A DNA stretch of 64,000 nucleotides from Luteimonas arsenica (GCF_004352825.1 NZ_SJRW01000002.1:186001-250000); one strand, 5' to 3'; positions 1-9,498 are shown, counted from the first letter of the stretch. Notes: a model not told the origin generated them from the sequence alone. Made by a program: numbers and translations.

Positions 1-3000
1 TGCCGGCCATGACCACGCAGAACTTCTTGCCGCGCATGTCGTAGGTCTTCGTGCGGCCCTTCCACACGCCCTCGATGCGGCGGGTGCCGTCGCACAGCGA
101 GATGAACTTCTGCAGGAACTCGGGATGGGTGTGCTGGATGTCGTCGACATACAGCATGGTGTTGTTGCCCATCTCCAGCGCGAGGTTGAGCTTCTCCAGC
201 TCCTGGCGCGAAGTGGCGTCGGGCGCCTGCTCGGGGTCGAGCGACTTCACCTCGTGGCCCAGCGCCGGGCCGTTGATCTTCATGAAGACCAGGCCCAGGC
301 GGTTGGCCACGTACTCCATCAGCGTGGTCTTGCCGTAGCCGGGCGGCGAGATCAGCATCAGCAGGCCCATCAGGTCGCTGCGCTTGTCCTCGCCCACCGT
401 GCCCATCTGCTTGGCGAGGTTGTCGCCGATGATCGGCAGGTAGACCTGGTCGAGCAGCCTGTTGCGCACGAACGAACTCAGCGGCCGCGCCTTGAACTCG
501 GACAGCCGCAGCGCGTCGCGCTCGCGCGCGGCGATGCGCTGGCGGATCGCCTGGTAGCCCTCGAAGCCGGGGATGAAGTGCCCGCGGTGCTGGCGGAAGC
601 GCAGCAGGAAATCGTCGACCGACAGGGCCATGCGGCCCTCGCGGATGCGCGGGTGTTCGCCGAGCAGGCCCTCGACCCGCGCGATCAGGGTCGCGTCGAC
701 GATGCGGTGGCGCAGCGCGCGCCCGGTGAGCAGCAGGGCGATGGCCTCGGGCACGTAGCCGGCCAGCTCCGCCTGCGTGCCGTCGGCGCACATCGCCTGC
801 AGCCACTGCGCGGCCAGCGCCCACTGCGCCGCGGGGCGGCCGGCGAGCCGTTCCAGCGAACGGTCGAAGGACTCCTCCATGCCGGCGCCCTGCAGCCGGG
901 CGCGCAGGGCGTCGACCAGGTCGCGGGCGTAGTGGCTGAAGCCGAAGGTCGGGTCGCCGCCGCGCAGCTCCTCGACCAGGTAGTCGGCGGCGATGCCGGC
1001 GAGCGCGTCGTCGACCGGGAGCGCGGCCCCGGCGACGAAGGCCGACAGCCGCGTCGAGATCTCCGCGCGCAGTGCGTCCAGCGCCTCGCGCGAGGCGAAC
1101 AGGCGCTGCACGGCGTCCGCGCCGACCGCGCGCTGCGACCAGGCCGCGACCTCGGCGTCGTCCTGCAGCTGCTGCCAGGCGACCAGCGCCAGCGCGCGCG
1201 CGGCCGGCGCGTGCACCAGGGCGCCGGCGCCGCGGTGCAGCGGCAGCAGCGCGCGCAGCAGCAGGGCGGCGTCGTGGTCGTGGATGCCCTTCTCGTAGCC
1301 CTCGCGGTAGCGCGGCGCGGCGAAGTCGCGGACGAGTCGTTCCAGCGCCTCCGGGTTCGCGGCGGCCTGTTCCAGCGCGTCCATGTCGAGGCCGTCACGG
1401 CCGTGCGCCGCGGCGTCCAGCACCAGGCCGGCCAGGTACTCGCCGCGATACAGCGCCGGCGATTCGGATTCCAGCGCGACCTGCCACCAGTCGCGCAGGG
1501 CCTCGAGCTCGGGGTCGTGCAGGGTTTCGTAGTAGTCGGTGCCGGTGAGGTGGATCGCCAGCGCATCGCCGCGCGGCAGGATGGTCAGGTCCAGCGGCTG
1601 GGTGTTGACGCTGAAGCGGTGCCGCGGGCCGAGGCGGATGACGCTGCCGCCGTCCTCGAACAGGTCGCTGCGGTCGCGCAGGCTGCGCACGGCCTGGTCG
1701 CGCACGCCTTTCAGGCGCGCCTCGACGTCGTCGGCCTTGACGCTGTCGCGCAGCTCGCGCAGGCGCCCGGCCAGTTCGCGCAGCTTGAGGATCAGCGGAT
1801 CGCCGGCGAAGAAGGCGTTGAGCTCGTCGGCGCCGGTGAAGCGCTCGGTGCGCCGCGGCAGGCCGTCGAGGATGCGCGCCGCCGCGTCGGCCACCGCCTG
1901 CGCGCGGCGCTGGCGGTCGTCGAGCAGGGTCTGCTTGTGCGCCTCGAAGGTGTCCAGCAGCTCCTCGCGCTTGGCGAGGATGTCGCCCAGGAACTGCTCG
2001 TGTTCGCCGAACTGGCTCTCCAGCTCCTCCAGCTGCACCATCAGCCGCGACAGCTGTTCGTCGGCGCGCTCGGGGTCGGTGGCCAGGCCCAGGGCGCTGG
2101 CGATGGACTGGCCGAACAGGGTGAACTGGGCGCCGAACTGCGCCACCGCTTCGGCCGAGCCGAGCGTCCGCCGCTTCTGGTCGGCGCGCGCGCGGGCCTG
2201 GTTGAGGCGCGCGTAGATCGCCGAGATCGCCTCCACCACCGCGGTGCGCCGGGTGGCGTCGTCGACCTTCAGGCTGGCCATCAGCTCCGACAGCATGTCG
2301 AGCTCGGCCGACATCGCGCGCATGCCTTCCAGGGCCTCGCCCAGCGCGCGCGCGGTGCCCGCGTCCTGCGCGGCCTGGTCGAGTTCCTTCAGGCGCTGCT
2401 GGAACGGCTGCAGCGCCTTGTCGCCGCCGAGGAACTCGCCGGTGGCCACGCCGATGGCGTCGTGCGCTTCCTGCAGTTCGGCGCCCATGGCGTCGATGGC
2501 GTCGGTGTCGATGTAGCGGTAGTCGCGGATGGTCAGCAGCTGGCCGCGCTGGCTGGAGATCTCGCGCAGGGCGTCGACGTACTCGCCGATGGCCGTCCAG
2601 TTCTCCGGGCGCAGGCGGCCGAGCAGGGCCTTGTGCGCCGCGCTCGCCGTGGCCATCGCCGCGTCGGACTGGTGGCGGATGTCCTCGACCTTCTCGTACT
2701 CGTCGAGCACGGACTCGCCGGTGGCGCTGATCGCGTGCAGCAGCGCCGCGGCGCCGTCGCAGTGGGCGTCGTCGATCCAGTGGTGGGCGTCGAACATGCG
2801 CCGCGCGTCGTGGACCAGCAGCTGGTAGCGCTGCAGCGAGGCCCGCGGGTCGTCGATCGCGCGCGCCAGCTCCAGCAGGTCGGAGATGCCGCGCACCAGC
2901 GCCGCGTTGCCGATCCGGCCCATGAAGCTGGTGCCCGGCGGGCGCTGCGCCGCGAACTCCTCGCTGGTGAACGGGGTCTGCCAGACCTGCATCGGGTGGA

Positions 3001-4258
3001 TGCGGGTGGGCGCGTCGCCCTCGGCGTTGAACAGCACCATGCGCCCGTCGGCCAGCAGCGCGTAGCCGTGGCCGAACACCGGGTTCTGCAGCGCACGGCG
3101 GATCGAGTTGTAGACGAACAGCGCCGAGCGCCCGGCCTCGCGGTCGTAGAAGACGTACATCACGTCCTCGCCGTTGGGCGAGCGGAGGCTGCGCTTGTAC
3201 TGCATGCCGTCCATCTGCGCGTCGAAGGCCTTGTGCTCGCCGTTCTGCAGGTAGTAGCCGCCGGGGAAGACGATGCCGTGGTCTTCGGGCAGCTGCACGC
3301 AGGCCTGGACGATGGCGTCGTTGCGCAGCACGGTGCCGGTGAGCGTGTTGTAGACCAGGCCGCGCCACTCGGTCTCGCGGTAGGGCAGGATCTTCAGCAG
3401 CACCAGCGAGCCCACGCGGGCGAAATCGATCGTGGCGTCGTCGAGCGACTGCGTCGCGTCCTCCACCGGCTCGCTGTACACGCCCTGGCCGGTGTCGGTG
3501 TTGTTCTCGACCTTGACCGTGAGGTCGCCGCCGGTGGTTTCGACGAAGACGGTGTCGAGGATGTTGAGGTGCGGGTGGCGGCCGGTTTCCTCGAGGTCGC
3601 GGGTGGCGCGCGTCCACTCGAAGTCGAAGGGCGGCGGCAGGGCGATGTCGCGCTCGCCGCGGGAGTCGATCCAGGTGAGTTCGCCGCTGCTGGAGACCGC
3701 CCAGCGGAACACGCGCACGTCGCTGCTGCGCTCGCCGATCTGGAACGCGGCCAGCAGCCTGCCGTCGCGCACGATCAGCTGCAGCAGCCGGGCGTGCTTG
3801 TAATAGGCGTAAAGCTCGGTGAAGTCGTGGACGAAGCCGGGGTCGGCCAGGAAGCTGCCCTTGAAGTCGACCGGGGTGACGTCGTAGCCGTCCGGCCCTT
3901 CGACCAGGCGGTAGAGGCCGAAGACGTCCTCGATCCGGGTCTGCGTCTTCAGCCCGAGGTAGACGTTGTAGCCGAACAGCAGCAGGTCGCCGCCGACCTG
4001 GACGATGTCGCGGCCGACGCAGTTGTTCTCGGTGCGGATGCGGAAGCGCCCGACGACCTCCATCCGGCTGTCGCCGAACTCCTCGAGCCGGCGCGCGTTG
4101 AGCCCGTCGACGATGCCGCGCAGCTGTGCGCCCTGTTCGGCCAGGCGGCGGCGCAGGACTTCGTAGGCACCGCCCTGCGCGACCGCCCGGTCGACGCCGC
4201 TGTCGCCCGCGTCCGCGGCAGCCTGCCCGGGTGCGCTGGCCTGGTCGGGTTCGGTCAT
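1..4258 (-). CDS. Large AAA+ 'DNA repair ATPase' (3' end outside window)
   Basis: About 1,419 residues are visible from an ATG at 4258. The frame stays open to the window edge, so the C-terminus is missing. A strong Shine-Dalgarno (AAGGAGAGG) precedes the ATG. The N-terminal two thirds carry no nucleotide-binding motif and include long helical, probably coiled-coil stretches. A Walker A loop (PPGYGKTT, Lys about residue 1310) followed by an acidic Walker B-like YVDDIQ marks a MoxR-like AAA+ module near the end. Homologues are annotated as DNA repair ATPases, but I know of no firm biochemical role. It is the last gene of an operon with the flotillin (61-nt gap) and the YqiJ-like protein, so a membrane-linked ATPase role is as plausible as DNA repair. 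Family assignment is good; function is open. Confidence 0.85.
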   Translation of the reverse strand, partial: MTEPDQASAPGQAAADAGDSGVDRAVAQGGAYEVLRRRLAEQGAQLRGIVDGLNARRLEEFGDSRMEVVGRFRIRTENNCVGRDIVQVGGDLLLFGYNVYLGLKTQTRIEDVFGLYRLVEGPDGYDVTPVDFKGSFLADPGFVHDFTELYAYYKHARLLQLIVRDGRLLAAFQIGERSSDVRVFRWAVSSSGELTWIDSRGERDIALPPPFDFEWTRATRDLEETGRHPHLNILDTVFVETTGGDLTVKVENNTDTGQGVYSEPVEDATQSLDDATIDFARVGSLVLLKILPYRETEWRGLVYNTLTGTVLRNDAIVQACVQLPEDHGIVFPGGYYLQNGEHKAFDAQMDGMQYKRSLRSPNGEDVMYVFYDREAGRSALFVYNSIRRALQNPVFGHGYALLADGRMVLFNAEGDAPTRIHPMQVWQTPFTSEEFAAQRPPGTSFMGRIGNAALVRGISDLLELARAIDDPRASLQRYQLLVHDARRMFDAHHWIDDAHCDGAAALLHAISATGESVLDEYEKVEDIRHQSDAAMATASAAHKALLGRLRPENWTAIGEYVDALREISSQRGQLLTIRDYRYIDTDAIDAMGAELQEAHDAIGVATGEFLGGDKALQPFQQRLKELDQAAQDAGTARALGEALEGMRAMSAELDMLSELMASLKVDDATRRTAVVEAISAIYARLNQARARADQKRRTLGSAEAVAQFGAQFTLFGQSIASALGLATDPERADEQLSRLMVQLEELESQFGEHEQFLGDILAKREELLDTFEAHKQTLLDDRQRRAQAVADAAARILDGLPRRTERFTGADELNAFFAGDPLILKLRELAGRLRELRDSVKADDVEARLKGVRDQAVRSLRDRSDLFEDGGSVIRLGPRHRFSVNTQPLDLTILPRGDALAIHLTGTDYYETLHDPELEALRDWWQVALESESPALYRGEYLAGLVLDAAAHGRDGLDMDALEQAAANPEALERLVRDFAAPRYREGYEKGIHDHDAALLLRALLPLHRGAGALVHAPAARALALVAWQQLQDDAEVAAWSQRAVGADAVQRLFASREALDALRAEISTRLSAFVAGAALPVDDALAGIAADYLVEELRGGDPTFGFSHYARDLVDALRARLQGAGMEESFDRSLERLAGRPAAQWALAAQWLQAMCADGTQAELAGYVPEAIALLLTGRALRHRIVDATLIARVEGLLGEHPRIREGRMALSVDDFLLRFRQHRGHFIPGFEGYQAIRQRIAARERDALRLSEFKARPLSSFVRNRLLDQVYLPIIGDNLAKQMGTVGEDKRSDLMGLLMLISPPGYGKTTLMEYVANRLGLVFMKINGPALGHEVKSLDPEQAPDATSRQELEKLNLALEMGNNTMLYVDDIQHTHPEFLQKFISLCDGTRRIEGVWKGRTKTYDMRGKKFCVVMAG

Positions 4259-4319
4259 CGTCTGCGTCCTTCCTCTCCTTCGGCGATGCCCGCGCCACGG
4301 TGGGCGCGGGCGCGTGGGC

Positions 4320-6197
4320 TCAGCCCGCGTCGGCGGCCTTGCCGGCCAGCGCGCGGCCGCCGGCGGACACGCCCAGGTACTTCTGCAGCAGCTCCTGCAC
4401 CACCGGACTCTTGTCGGTCAGGCCCTCGATCGACTTGCCCAGCGAGATCGCCTTGACCAGGCTGTCGAACATGCCGCCGTCGCCACCGACCATGTCGATG
4501 TCGGCGTTGCGCAGCGCGGTGGCGATGACCTCGGCGTTCTCCTTCGACACTTCCTTGCCGGCCTCGATCGAGGCCAGGGCCTGCTTGAGGCTGGTGTCGA
4601 GCGCCATGCGGTACTCCTCGTGGCTGCGCGCGTTGTCGGTCAGCGCGTCGATGGCCTGGAACTTCTTGGTCAGGCCCTCGGCCTCGGCGAACAGCTTCTC
4701 GGCCAGGATCGTGGCCTCGGCCTTGCCCTGCTTGAGGTTGGCGTCGGCCATCACGTCGACCACGCGCGCCTCGGCGGCGCCGACCTTCTCGATCGCGATC
4801 GCGCCGGCCTCCTTGACCTGGGCCTCGGCCAGGCCGGGCGCCGCCTTCTCGGCGCGCACGCCCTCGGCCAGCACCTTCTTGGCCTCGGCCTGCTTGCTGG
4901 CCGCTTCCAGCTCGGCCTGGGCCAGGGTGGTGATCTCGACCGCGCGGTGCTTGGCGGCGGTCTCGCTGGCCTCGGCCTCCTTGACCTGCTCCAGCAGCGC
5001 CTGCTGCGCGCGGGCCTCGGCGTCGAGGATCGCGATCTGCTTCAGGCGGTCGGCCTCGGACACCTCGCGCACCTCCTTGATGCGCTCCTCTTCCTGCGCC
5101 ACCGTCTTGTCGATGGCGATGCGCTCGCGGGTGATGTTGGCCACGTCCATCTTGCCCTGCTCGACCACCTTGTCGCGCTCCACGCCCTGCAGCTGGACCT
5201 CGCGGTCGGTGGTGACCTGCTCGAGCTGCTTGGCGCGGGCGACGCGCTCGGCCTCGATGGCGACCGCGCGCTGGCGGTTCTGCTCGGCCACCTCGACCTC
5301 GCGCAGGCGGTTCTGGTCGCGGATGTCGATCAGCTGCTGGGCCTCGATGCGGGCGTTCTCGGCGAGCTGGCGCTGCTCTTCCTGCACCTTCGCGGTCTCG
5401 GCCTCCTCGCGCGCCTGGATGGTCTCGATCTCGCGCTTCTGGCGCGCCTCGGCCTCGGCCTGCTGGCGTTCCAGGGCCAGCGTCGCCTCGCGGGTCTCGA
5501 CGTTCTTCTTGGTGATCGCCAGGTGCTCGTTCTGCGACAGCTCGTTGGTGATCACGTTCTGCGACGCGGTCAGCTCGGTGATCTTGCGGATGCCTTCGGC
5601 GTCGAGGATGTTGTGCGGGTCGAGCACCTGCTTGGGCGTCTGCTCCAGGTAGTCGATCGCGACGTCTTCCAGCACGTAGCCGTTGAGGTCGTTGCCGATG
5701 ACCTTGATGATCTCGTCGCGGAACTCCTGGCGCTTCTCGAACAGGTCGGTGAACTCGAACTTCTTGCCCACCGTCTTCAGCGCCTCGGAGAACTTGGCGT
5801 TGAACAGCTCGTCCACGGCGTGCTTGTCCGAGGCGCGGTCGGCGCCCAGCGACTTGGCCACGCGCAGCACGTCGGCCGGGGTCTCGTTGACGCGCAGGTA
5901 GAAGGCCACGGCGATGTCGGCGCGCATGTTGTCGCGGCAGATCAGGCCCTCCTTGCCGCGGCGGTCGATCTGCAGGGTGATCAGGCTGATCTTCATCAGC
6001 TCGGCGCGGTACAGCACCGGGATGATCAGCGCACCGGTGAAGCGCACCTTCGGGGTCGAACTGAGGTCGTTGACGATCAGCGCGGTGCCCTGGTCGACCT
6101 TCTTGTAGAAGGCCTTGAACAGGCCGGCGATGCCGACCAGCAGCACCACCAGGATGCCGATGCCGATCAGGAACGGGGCGAACAGTGCGAATTCCAT
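4320..6197 (-). CDS. Flotillin-family (YqiK-like) membrane scaffold protein
   Basis: This 625-residue protein has one N-terminal transmembrane helix (residues about 5-27), then an SPFH/band-7 domain (about 35-210). A very long Glu/Ala/Arg/Lys-rich coiled coil (about 220-500) follows, with a short C-terminal oligomerisation region. This is the layout of YqiK-type flotillins, which form large oligomers at the inner membrane and organise detergent-resistant microdomains. It starts 34 nt after the YqiJ-like gene and is followed by the large ATPase, a conserved trio. Whether it is induced by envelope stress cannot be read from the sequence. Confidence 0.93.
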   Translation of the reverse strand: MEFALFAPFLIGIGILVVLLVGIAGLFKAFYKKVDQGTALIVNDLSSTPKVRFTGALIIPVLYRAELMKISLITLQIDRRGKEGLICRDNMRADIAVAFYLRVNETPADVLRVAKSLGADRASDKHAVDELFNAKFSEALKTVGKKFEFTDLFEKRQEFRDEIIKVIGNDLNGYVLEDVAIDYLEQTPKQVLDPHNILDAEGIRKITELTASQNVITNELSQNEHLAITKKNVETREATLALERQQAEAEARQKREIETIQAREEAETAKVQEEQRQLAENARIEAQQLIDIRDQNRLREVEVAEQNRQRAVAIEAERVARAKQLEQVTTDREVQLQGVERDKVVEQGKMDVANITRERIAIDKTVAQEEERIKEVREVSEADRLKQIAILDAEARAQQALLEQVKEAEASETAAKHRAVEITTLAQAELEAASKQAEAKKVLAEGVRAEKAAPGLAEAQVKEAGAIAIEKVGAAEARVVDVMADANLKQGKAEATILAEKLFAEAEGLTKKFQAIDALTDNARSHEEYRMALDTSLKQALASIEAGKEVSKENAEVIATALRNADIDMVGGDGGMFDSLVKAISLGKSIEGLTDKSPVVQELLQKYLGVSAGGRALAGKAADAG

Positions 6198-6231
6198 CGG
6201 TGCTTCTCCAGTCGTGTCTTGTTCGTTCGTG

Positions 6232-6852
6232 TCAGAGGTGTTCGTAGTCGCGCTCGGGCACGACGTTCCAGGTGTTGCTGTCCAGGGCGTGGGCGACCAG
6301 CACCACGCGGTCGCCGCGCTTCATGCCGGCCGCCGGGTCGCCGCGGACCTGGAGCACCAGGCCGGCGCCGCCGTCGTCGAGGTCGGCCATGCCGTGCGAC
6401 TCGTCGATGTCCGGGGTACGGACCACGGCCACGCGCCCGAGCAGCGAAACCCCGGTCGGCGGGCGCAGCAGGAGCAGGCGGCGCCGCAGCGGCCGCAGCG
6501 CGGCGGCGGTGGCCAGGATCGCCGGCGGCAGCGCGAGCAGGGCGACGCCGGCACCCAGCAGCCAGCGCAGCGGCCCGGGCACGTGCGCCAGCACCAGCAG
6601 GTGGACGAAGTAGGTCGCGACCCAGGCGAAGAAGACCACCAGGGTCAGCACCAGCATCAGCGGCACGCCGTTGAGCCCCAGGCGGCCGAGGATGCCGGCG
6701 ATGCCGTCGGGTTCGGCGTCGAGGTCCAGGTCCAGGCCGTCGATCTCGACCAGGCCGGTGGCCGCGAGCAGCCAGTACACCACGCACACGCCCAGCAGCA
6801 CGCTGTAGACGAGCGTCGGGAAATCCAGCGATGTGGTGAGGAACGCTTCCAT
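6232..6852 (-). CDS. YqiJ-like inner-membrane protein with OB-fold domain
   Basis: This 206-residue protein has about three hydrophobic helices in its first 125 residues. A soluble C-terminal part (about 135-206; SLLGRVAVV and a closing RDYEHL) resembles the NfeD/YqiJ OB-fold. The ATG at 6852 is chosen because GGAGGCGGG sits just upstream; an in-frame extension to 7014 has no signal. NfeD/YqiJ proteins partner flotillins, and the flotillin gene begins 34 nt downstream. It is the first gene of the three-gene operon. Confidence 0.85.
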   Translation of the reverse strand: MEAFLTTSLDFPTLVYSVLLGVCVVYWLLAATGLVEIDGLDLDLDAEPDGIAGILGRLGLNGVPLMLVLTLVVFFAWVATYFVHLLVLAHVPGPLRWLLGAGVALLALPPAILATAAALRPLRRRLLLLRPPTGVSLLGRVAVVRTPDIDESHGMADLDDGGAGLVLQVRGDPAAGMKRGDRVVLVAHALDSNTWNVVPERDYEHL

Positions 6853-7015
6853 CCCGCCTCCTGATCGGCCGGCTCCGCCTGGCCTGGGCCTGCCCCCGGG
6901 GCTGGACATGATGCCAGTCCCGGTTGCCATCCGTTCAGTGACCAGACGCATCCCATGCCGCGGATGTGACGGGAGGCGTACGCGCGGTGGGGTCCGTGGC
7001 CTCTGTTCGCCCACG
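6853..7015. other. Intergenic region upstream of the YqiJ-flotillin-ATPase operon
   Basis: About 160 bp lie between the yqiJ-like start and the rpmG terminator. The promoter for the three-gene operon should be here, but I see no convincing -35/-10 pair. Confidence 0.4.
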
Positions 7016-7041
7016 AAAAAGCCCGCCTTGCGGCGGGCTTT
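7016..7041 (-). terminator. Rho-independent terminator of rpmB-rpmG
   Basis: A perfect AAAGCCCGCC/GGCGGGCTTT hairpin with a 4-nt loop, read on the minus strand, is followed by a run of five T. It sits 25 nt after the rpmG stop and closes the rpmB-rpmG operon. Confidence 0.9.
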
Positions 7042-7065
7042 CGCGGAACATCGGTCGGGCAGGTC

Positions 7066-7230
7066 TTACTTGATCTTGCCTTCCTTGTAGACCACGTGCT
7101 TCCGGACGACGGGATCGTACTTCTTGATCTCCATCTTGCCGGGGGTGTTCTTCTTGTTCTTGTCGGTGGTGTAGAAGTGGCCGGTGTTGGCCGAGGAGAT
7201 CAGACGGATCTTGTCGCGCTTGCTAGCCAT
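7066..7230 (-). CDS. rpmG: 50S ribosomal protein L33
   Basis: This 54-residue protein begins [10 protein letters not shown] and ends YKEGKIK, full length for bacterial L33. It contains the TGHFYTT and [13 protein letters not shown] segments typical of the family. The zinc-binding cysteines of the C+ form are absent, so this is the C- (zinc-independent) type. L33 sits near the E site of the large subunit. It lies 10 nt after rpmB and shares its transcript and terminator. Confidence 0.98.
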   Translation of the reverse strand: MASKRDKIRLISSANTGHFYTTDKNKKNTPGKMEIKKYDPVVRKHVVYKEGKIK

Positions 7231-7240
7231 GGTGTTCTCC

Positions 7241-7477
7241 TCAGACCTTTTCGCCGCGGGCGCGCAGCTCGGCGAGGACGACGTCGATGCCGTTCTTGTC
7301 GATGGTGCGCATGGCAGCCGTGGAAACGCGCAGCTTCACCCAGCGGTTCTCGCTGGCGACCCAGAACCGGCGCTCGTGCAGGTTCGGGAGGAAACGGCGG
7401 CGGGTCTTGTTGTTGGCGTGCGAGACGTTGTTGCCGGTCTGCACGCGCTTGCCGGTGACCTGGCAAACTCGGGACAT
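7241..7477 (-). CDS. rpmB: 50S ribosomal protein L28
   Basis: This 78-residue protein begins [11 protein letters not shown], the invariant start of L28, and carries the [14 protein letters not shown] block. The ATG at 7477 gives the standard length; longer in-frame starts add only low-complexity sequence. It is the first gene of the rpmB-rpmG operon, the usual order in gammaproteobacteria. Confidence 0.98.
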   Translation of the reverse strand: MSRVCQVTGKRVQTGNNVSHANNKTRRRFLPNLHERRFWVASENRWVKLRVSTAAMRTIDKNGIDVVLAELRARGEKV

Positions 7478-7737
7478 AACGCACCTCGATGGTGATGGGG
7501 TGTTCCCCATGGCCTGGGGGACGGCGGCCCCGGCAAGGCCCTTTCGGGGCATGCCATGCGATGCGGGTCGGTGGTCACTGCCGCGAGGCGCCGGATCGCA
7601 TTCCGGGGCCGCGAGGGTCGCCTTGTGGGCGGCCGGACGCAGGGAGCCGGGCATTATGCGGGTTCAGGGCCTGGCCGGCAAGGCCAGGCTTGGTCCGGTG
7701 CGGTCTGGTCTGGCCTTTGGCTTGGTCTTGCCTTGCG
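7478..7737. other. Intergenic region between rpmB and parB
   Basis: About 260 bp with no supportable gene. The rpmB promoter must lie here. The part next to parB (about 7665-7735) is a run of imperfect GGCCTGG/GGTCTGG/CTTGG repeats of unknown meaning. I see no ParB-binding parS site. Confidence 0.5.
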
Positions 7738-7765
7738 AGTGGGAGCGGCTATAGCCGCTCCCACT
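7738..7765. repeat. 28-bp perfect palindrome after parB (REP-like / terminator hairpin)
   Basis: The sequence is perfectly self-complementary around 7751/7752 (arms AGTGGGAGCGGCTA). It lies 15 nt after the parB stop codon. GTGGGAGCGGCT-type arms resemble repetitive extragenic palindromes of pseudomonads and xanthomonads. There is no clear T-run on either side, so a REP-like or mRNA-stabilising hairpin is as likely as an intrinsic terminator. Confidence 0.7.
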
Positions 7766-7780
7766 GTGGGTCCCAGCTGG

Positions 7781-8713
7781 TCAGCGCTGCCCCCGCAGCC
7801 GCTCCAGCACGCCGTCCAGCGCGTCCAGGTCGCTGTAATGGATCACCAGCTTCCCCTTGTTCCCACGGCCGTGGGCGATGCTGACCTTCGTCGCGAGGGC
7901 CTCGGACAGCTCGTTCTCCAGGGCCACGATGTCGGCCTGCGGGCGGGACTTGCCGCCGTTGCCCTTCTTCTTGGCCGTGGCCGGCAGCCGGCCGGCGGCG
8001 AACTGCTGGGCGCGGTGTTCGACCTCGCGCACCGACCAGCCGTGCTCGGCGGCATCCGATGCGAGCTTGCTGGCCAGTTCCGGCGACAGCGTCAGCAGGG
8101 CGCGGGCGTGGCCCATCTCCAGCCGCCGCGCTTCCACCAGGGCGCGGATCGCCGGCGGCAGCTCCAGCAGGCGCAGCAGGTTCGACACCGCCGCGCGCGA
8201 GCGGCCCACGGCCTCGGCGGCCGCGGCGTGGGTCAGGTCGAATTCGTCGATCAGGCGCTGCAGGGCCTGGGCCTCTTCCAGCGGGTTCAGGTCCTCGCGC
8301 TGGATGTTCTCGATCAGCGCCATGGCGACGACCGTGCGGTCGTCGACCTCGCGCACCACCACCGGCACTTCGGCCAGGCCGGCCTCGCGCGAGGCGCGCC
8401 AGCGGCGTTCGCCGGCGATGATCTCGAAGGTGCGGTCGGGCAGCTGGCGGACCACGATCGGCTGGATCACGCCCTGGGCGCGGATCGACTCCGACAGCTC
8501 GGTCAGTTTGGCCGGGTCCATGTGCCGGCGCGGCTGGTACTTGCCCGGCGCCAGCGCGTCCACGGGCAGGGTGCGCAGGGCGTCGCCGGGGCGCGCTTCC
8601 AGCGCCGGGGCCTCCTCGGCGGCCTTGGGGCCGAGCAGGGCTTCCAGTCCGCGGCCCAGGCCGCGCTTCTTGGCCGCGGCCTTCGCCGGCGGTGCCTTCT
8701 TGGCAGCGGTCAT
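7781..8713 (-). CDS. parB: Chromosome partitioning protein ParB
   Basis: This 310-residue protein starts at the ATG whose TGA-overlap couples it to parA (4-nt ATGA). After a basic, Ala/Lys-rich N-terminus come GLGRGLEALLG and the ParB/Srx CTP-binding domain with GERRWRA. The helix-turn-helix (about 170-200, AAEAVGRSRAAVSNLLRLLELP) follows, then the C-terminal dimerisation region. ParB binds parS, loads and spreads as a CTP-dependent clamp, and works with ParA to segregate origins. A longer in-frame extension exists but overlaps most of parA. Confidence 0.97.
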   Translation of the reverse strand: MTAAKKAPPAKAAAKKRGLGRGLEALLGPKAAEEAPALEARPGDALRTLPVDALAPGKYQPRRHMDPAKLTELSESIRAQGVIQPIVVRQLPDRTFEIIAGERRWRASREAGLAEVPVVVREVDDRTVVAMALIENIQREDLNPLEEAQALQRLIDEFDLTHAAAAEAVGRSRAAVSNLLRLLELPPAIRALVEARRLEMGHARALLTLSPELASKLASDAAEHGWSVREVEHRAQQFAAGRLPATAKKKGNGGKSRPQADIVALENELSEALATKVSIAHGRGNKGKLVIHYSDLDALDGVLERLRGQR

Positions 8714-9498
8714 GCCGCTTTCTCCTTCTGTTCGCGTTCGCGCTGGCGGCGCATCAGCTCCCCGGCCAGGCCGAGGTAGGCGATCGCGCCGCGCGAGGCC
8801 TTGTCGTAGCCGACGATGCTCTGGCCGTGGCTGGGCGCTTCGGCCAGGCGCACGTTGCGCGGCACGATGGTGCGGAAGACCTTGTCGCCGAAATGCTCGA
8901 CCAGTTCGGCCGAGACCGCGTTGGCCAGGTTGTTGCGCACGTCGAACATGGTGCGCAGCACGCCCTCGATCTCCAGCGCCGGGTTGAGCTTCTGCTTCAG
9001 CGCCTCGATCGTCTGCAGCAGGGACGTCAGGCCCTCCAGCGCGTAGTACTCGCACTGCATCGGCACCAGCACGCTGTCGGCGGCGGTGAGCGCGTTGAGC
9101 GTGAGCAGCGACAGCGCCGGCGGGCAGTCGATGATGATGTAGTCGTAGCGCTCGCGCAGGGTGTCGAGCGCGCGCTTGAGGCGCTGCTCGCGGCCGTCCT
9201 CGTCCATCAGCTCGATCTCGGCCGCGGTGAGGTCGGTGTTGCCGGGCATCAGGTCGAAGCCTTCCGGCGTGGGCACCACCGCGTCGGCGGCGTGCATTTC
9301 CTCGAGCAGCACGTCGCAGGTCGATGCCGTGAGTTCGCGCTTGTCCACGCCGCTGCCCATGGTGGCGTTGCCCTGCGCGTCGAGGTCGACCAGCAGCACG
9401 CGCCTGGGCGTCTGCGCCAGCGCCGAGGCGAGGTTCACCGCCGTCGTCGTTTTTCCGACGCCGCCTTTCTGGTTGGCGATGGCGATGATGCGGGCCAT
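8710..9498 (-). CDS. parA: Chromosome partitioning ATPase ParA (Soj)
   Basis: This 262-residue protein begins MARIIAIANQ, followed directly by the deviant Walker A box KGGVGKTT (residues 11-18). The Walker B-type segment YDYIIIDCPPAL follows. ParA forms ATP-dependent dimers on the nucleoid and is displaced by ParB. It is placed after rsmG (69-nt gap) and overlaps parB by 4 nt, the conserved rsmG-parA-parB order near many bacterial origins. Confidence 0.98.
   Translation of the reverse strand: MARIIAIANQKGGVGKTTTAVNLASALAQTPRRVLLVDLDAQGNATMGSGVDKRELTASTCDVLLEEMHAADAVVPTPEGFDLMPGNTDLTAAEIELMDEDGREQRLKRALDTLRERYDYIIIDCPPALSLLTLNALTAADSVLVPMQCEYYALEGLTSLLQTIEALKQKLNPALEIEGVLRTMFDVRNNLANAVSAELVEHFGDKVFRTIVPRNVRLAEAPSHGQSIVGYDKASRGAIAYLGLAGELMRRQREREQKEKAA

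Noticed and set aside
125-4456. A 1,443-codon open frame on the plus strand opposite the ATPase
   Set aside because: Translation is Ala/Val/Gln/Asp/His-rich with no family features, typical of the antisense of a high-GC gene. The minus-strand frame has a ribosome binding site, Walker motifs and operon context.
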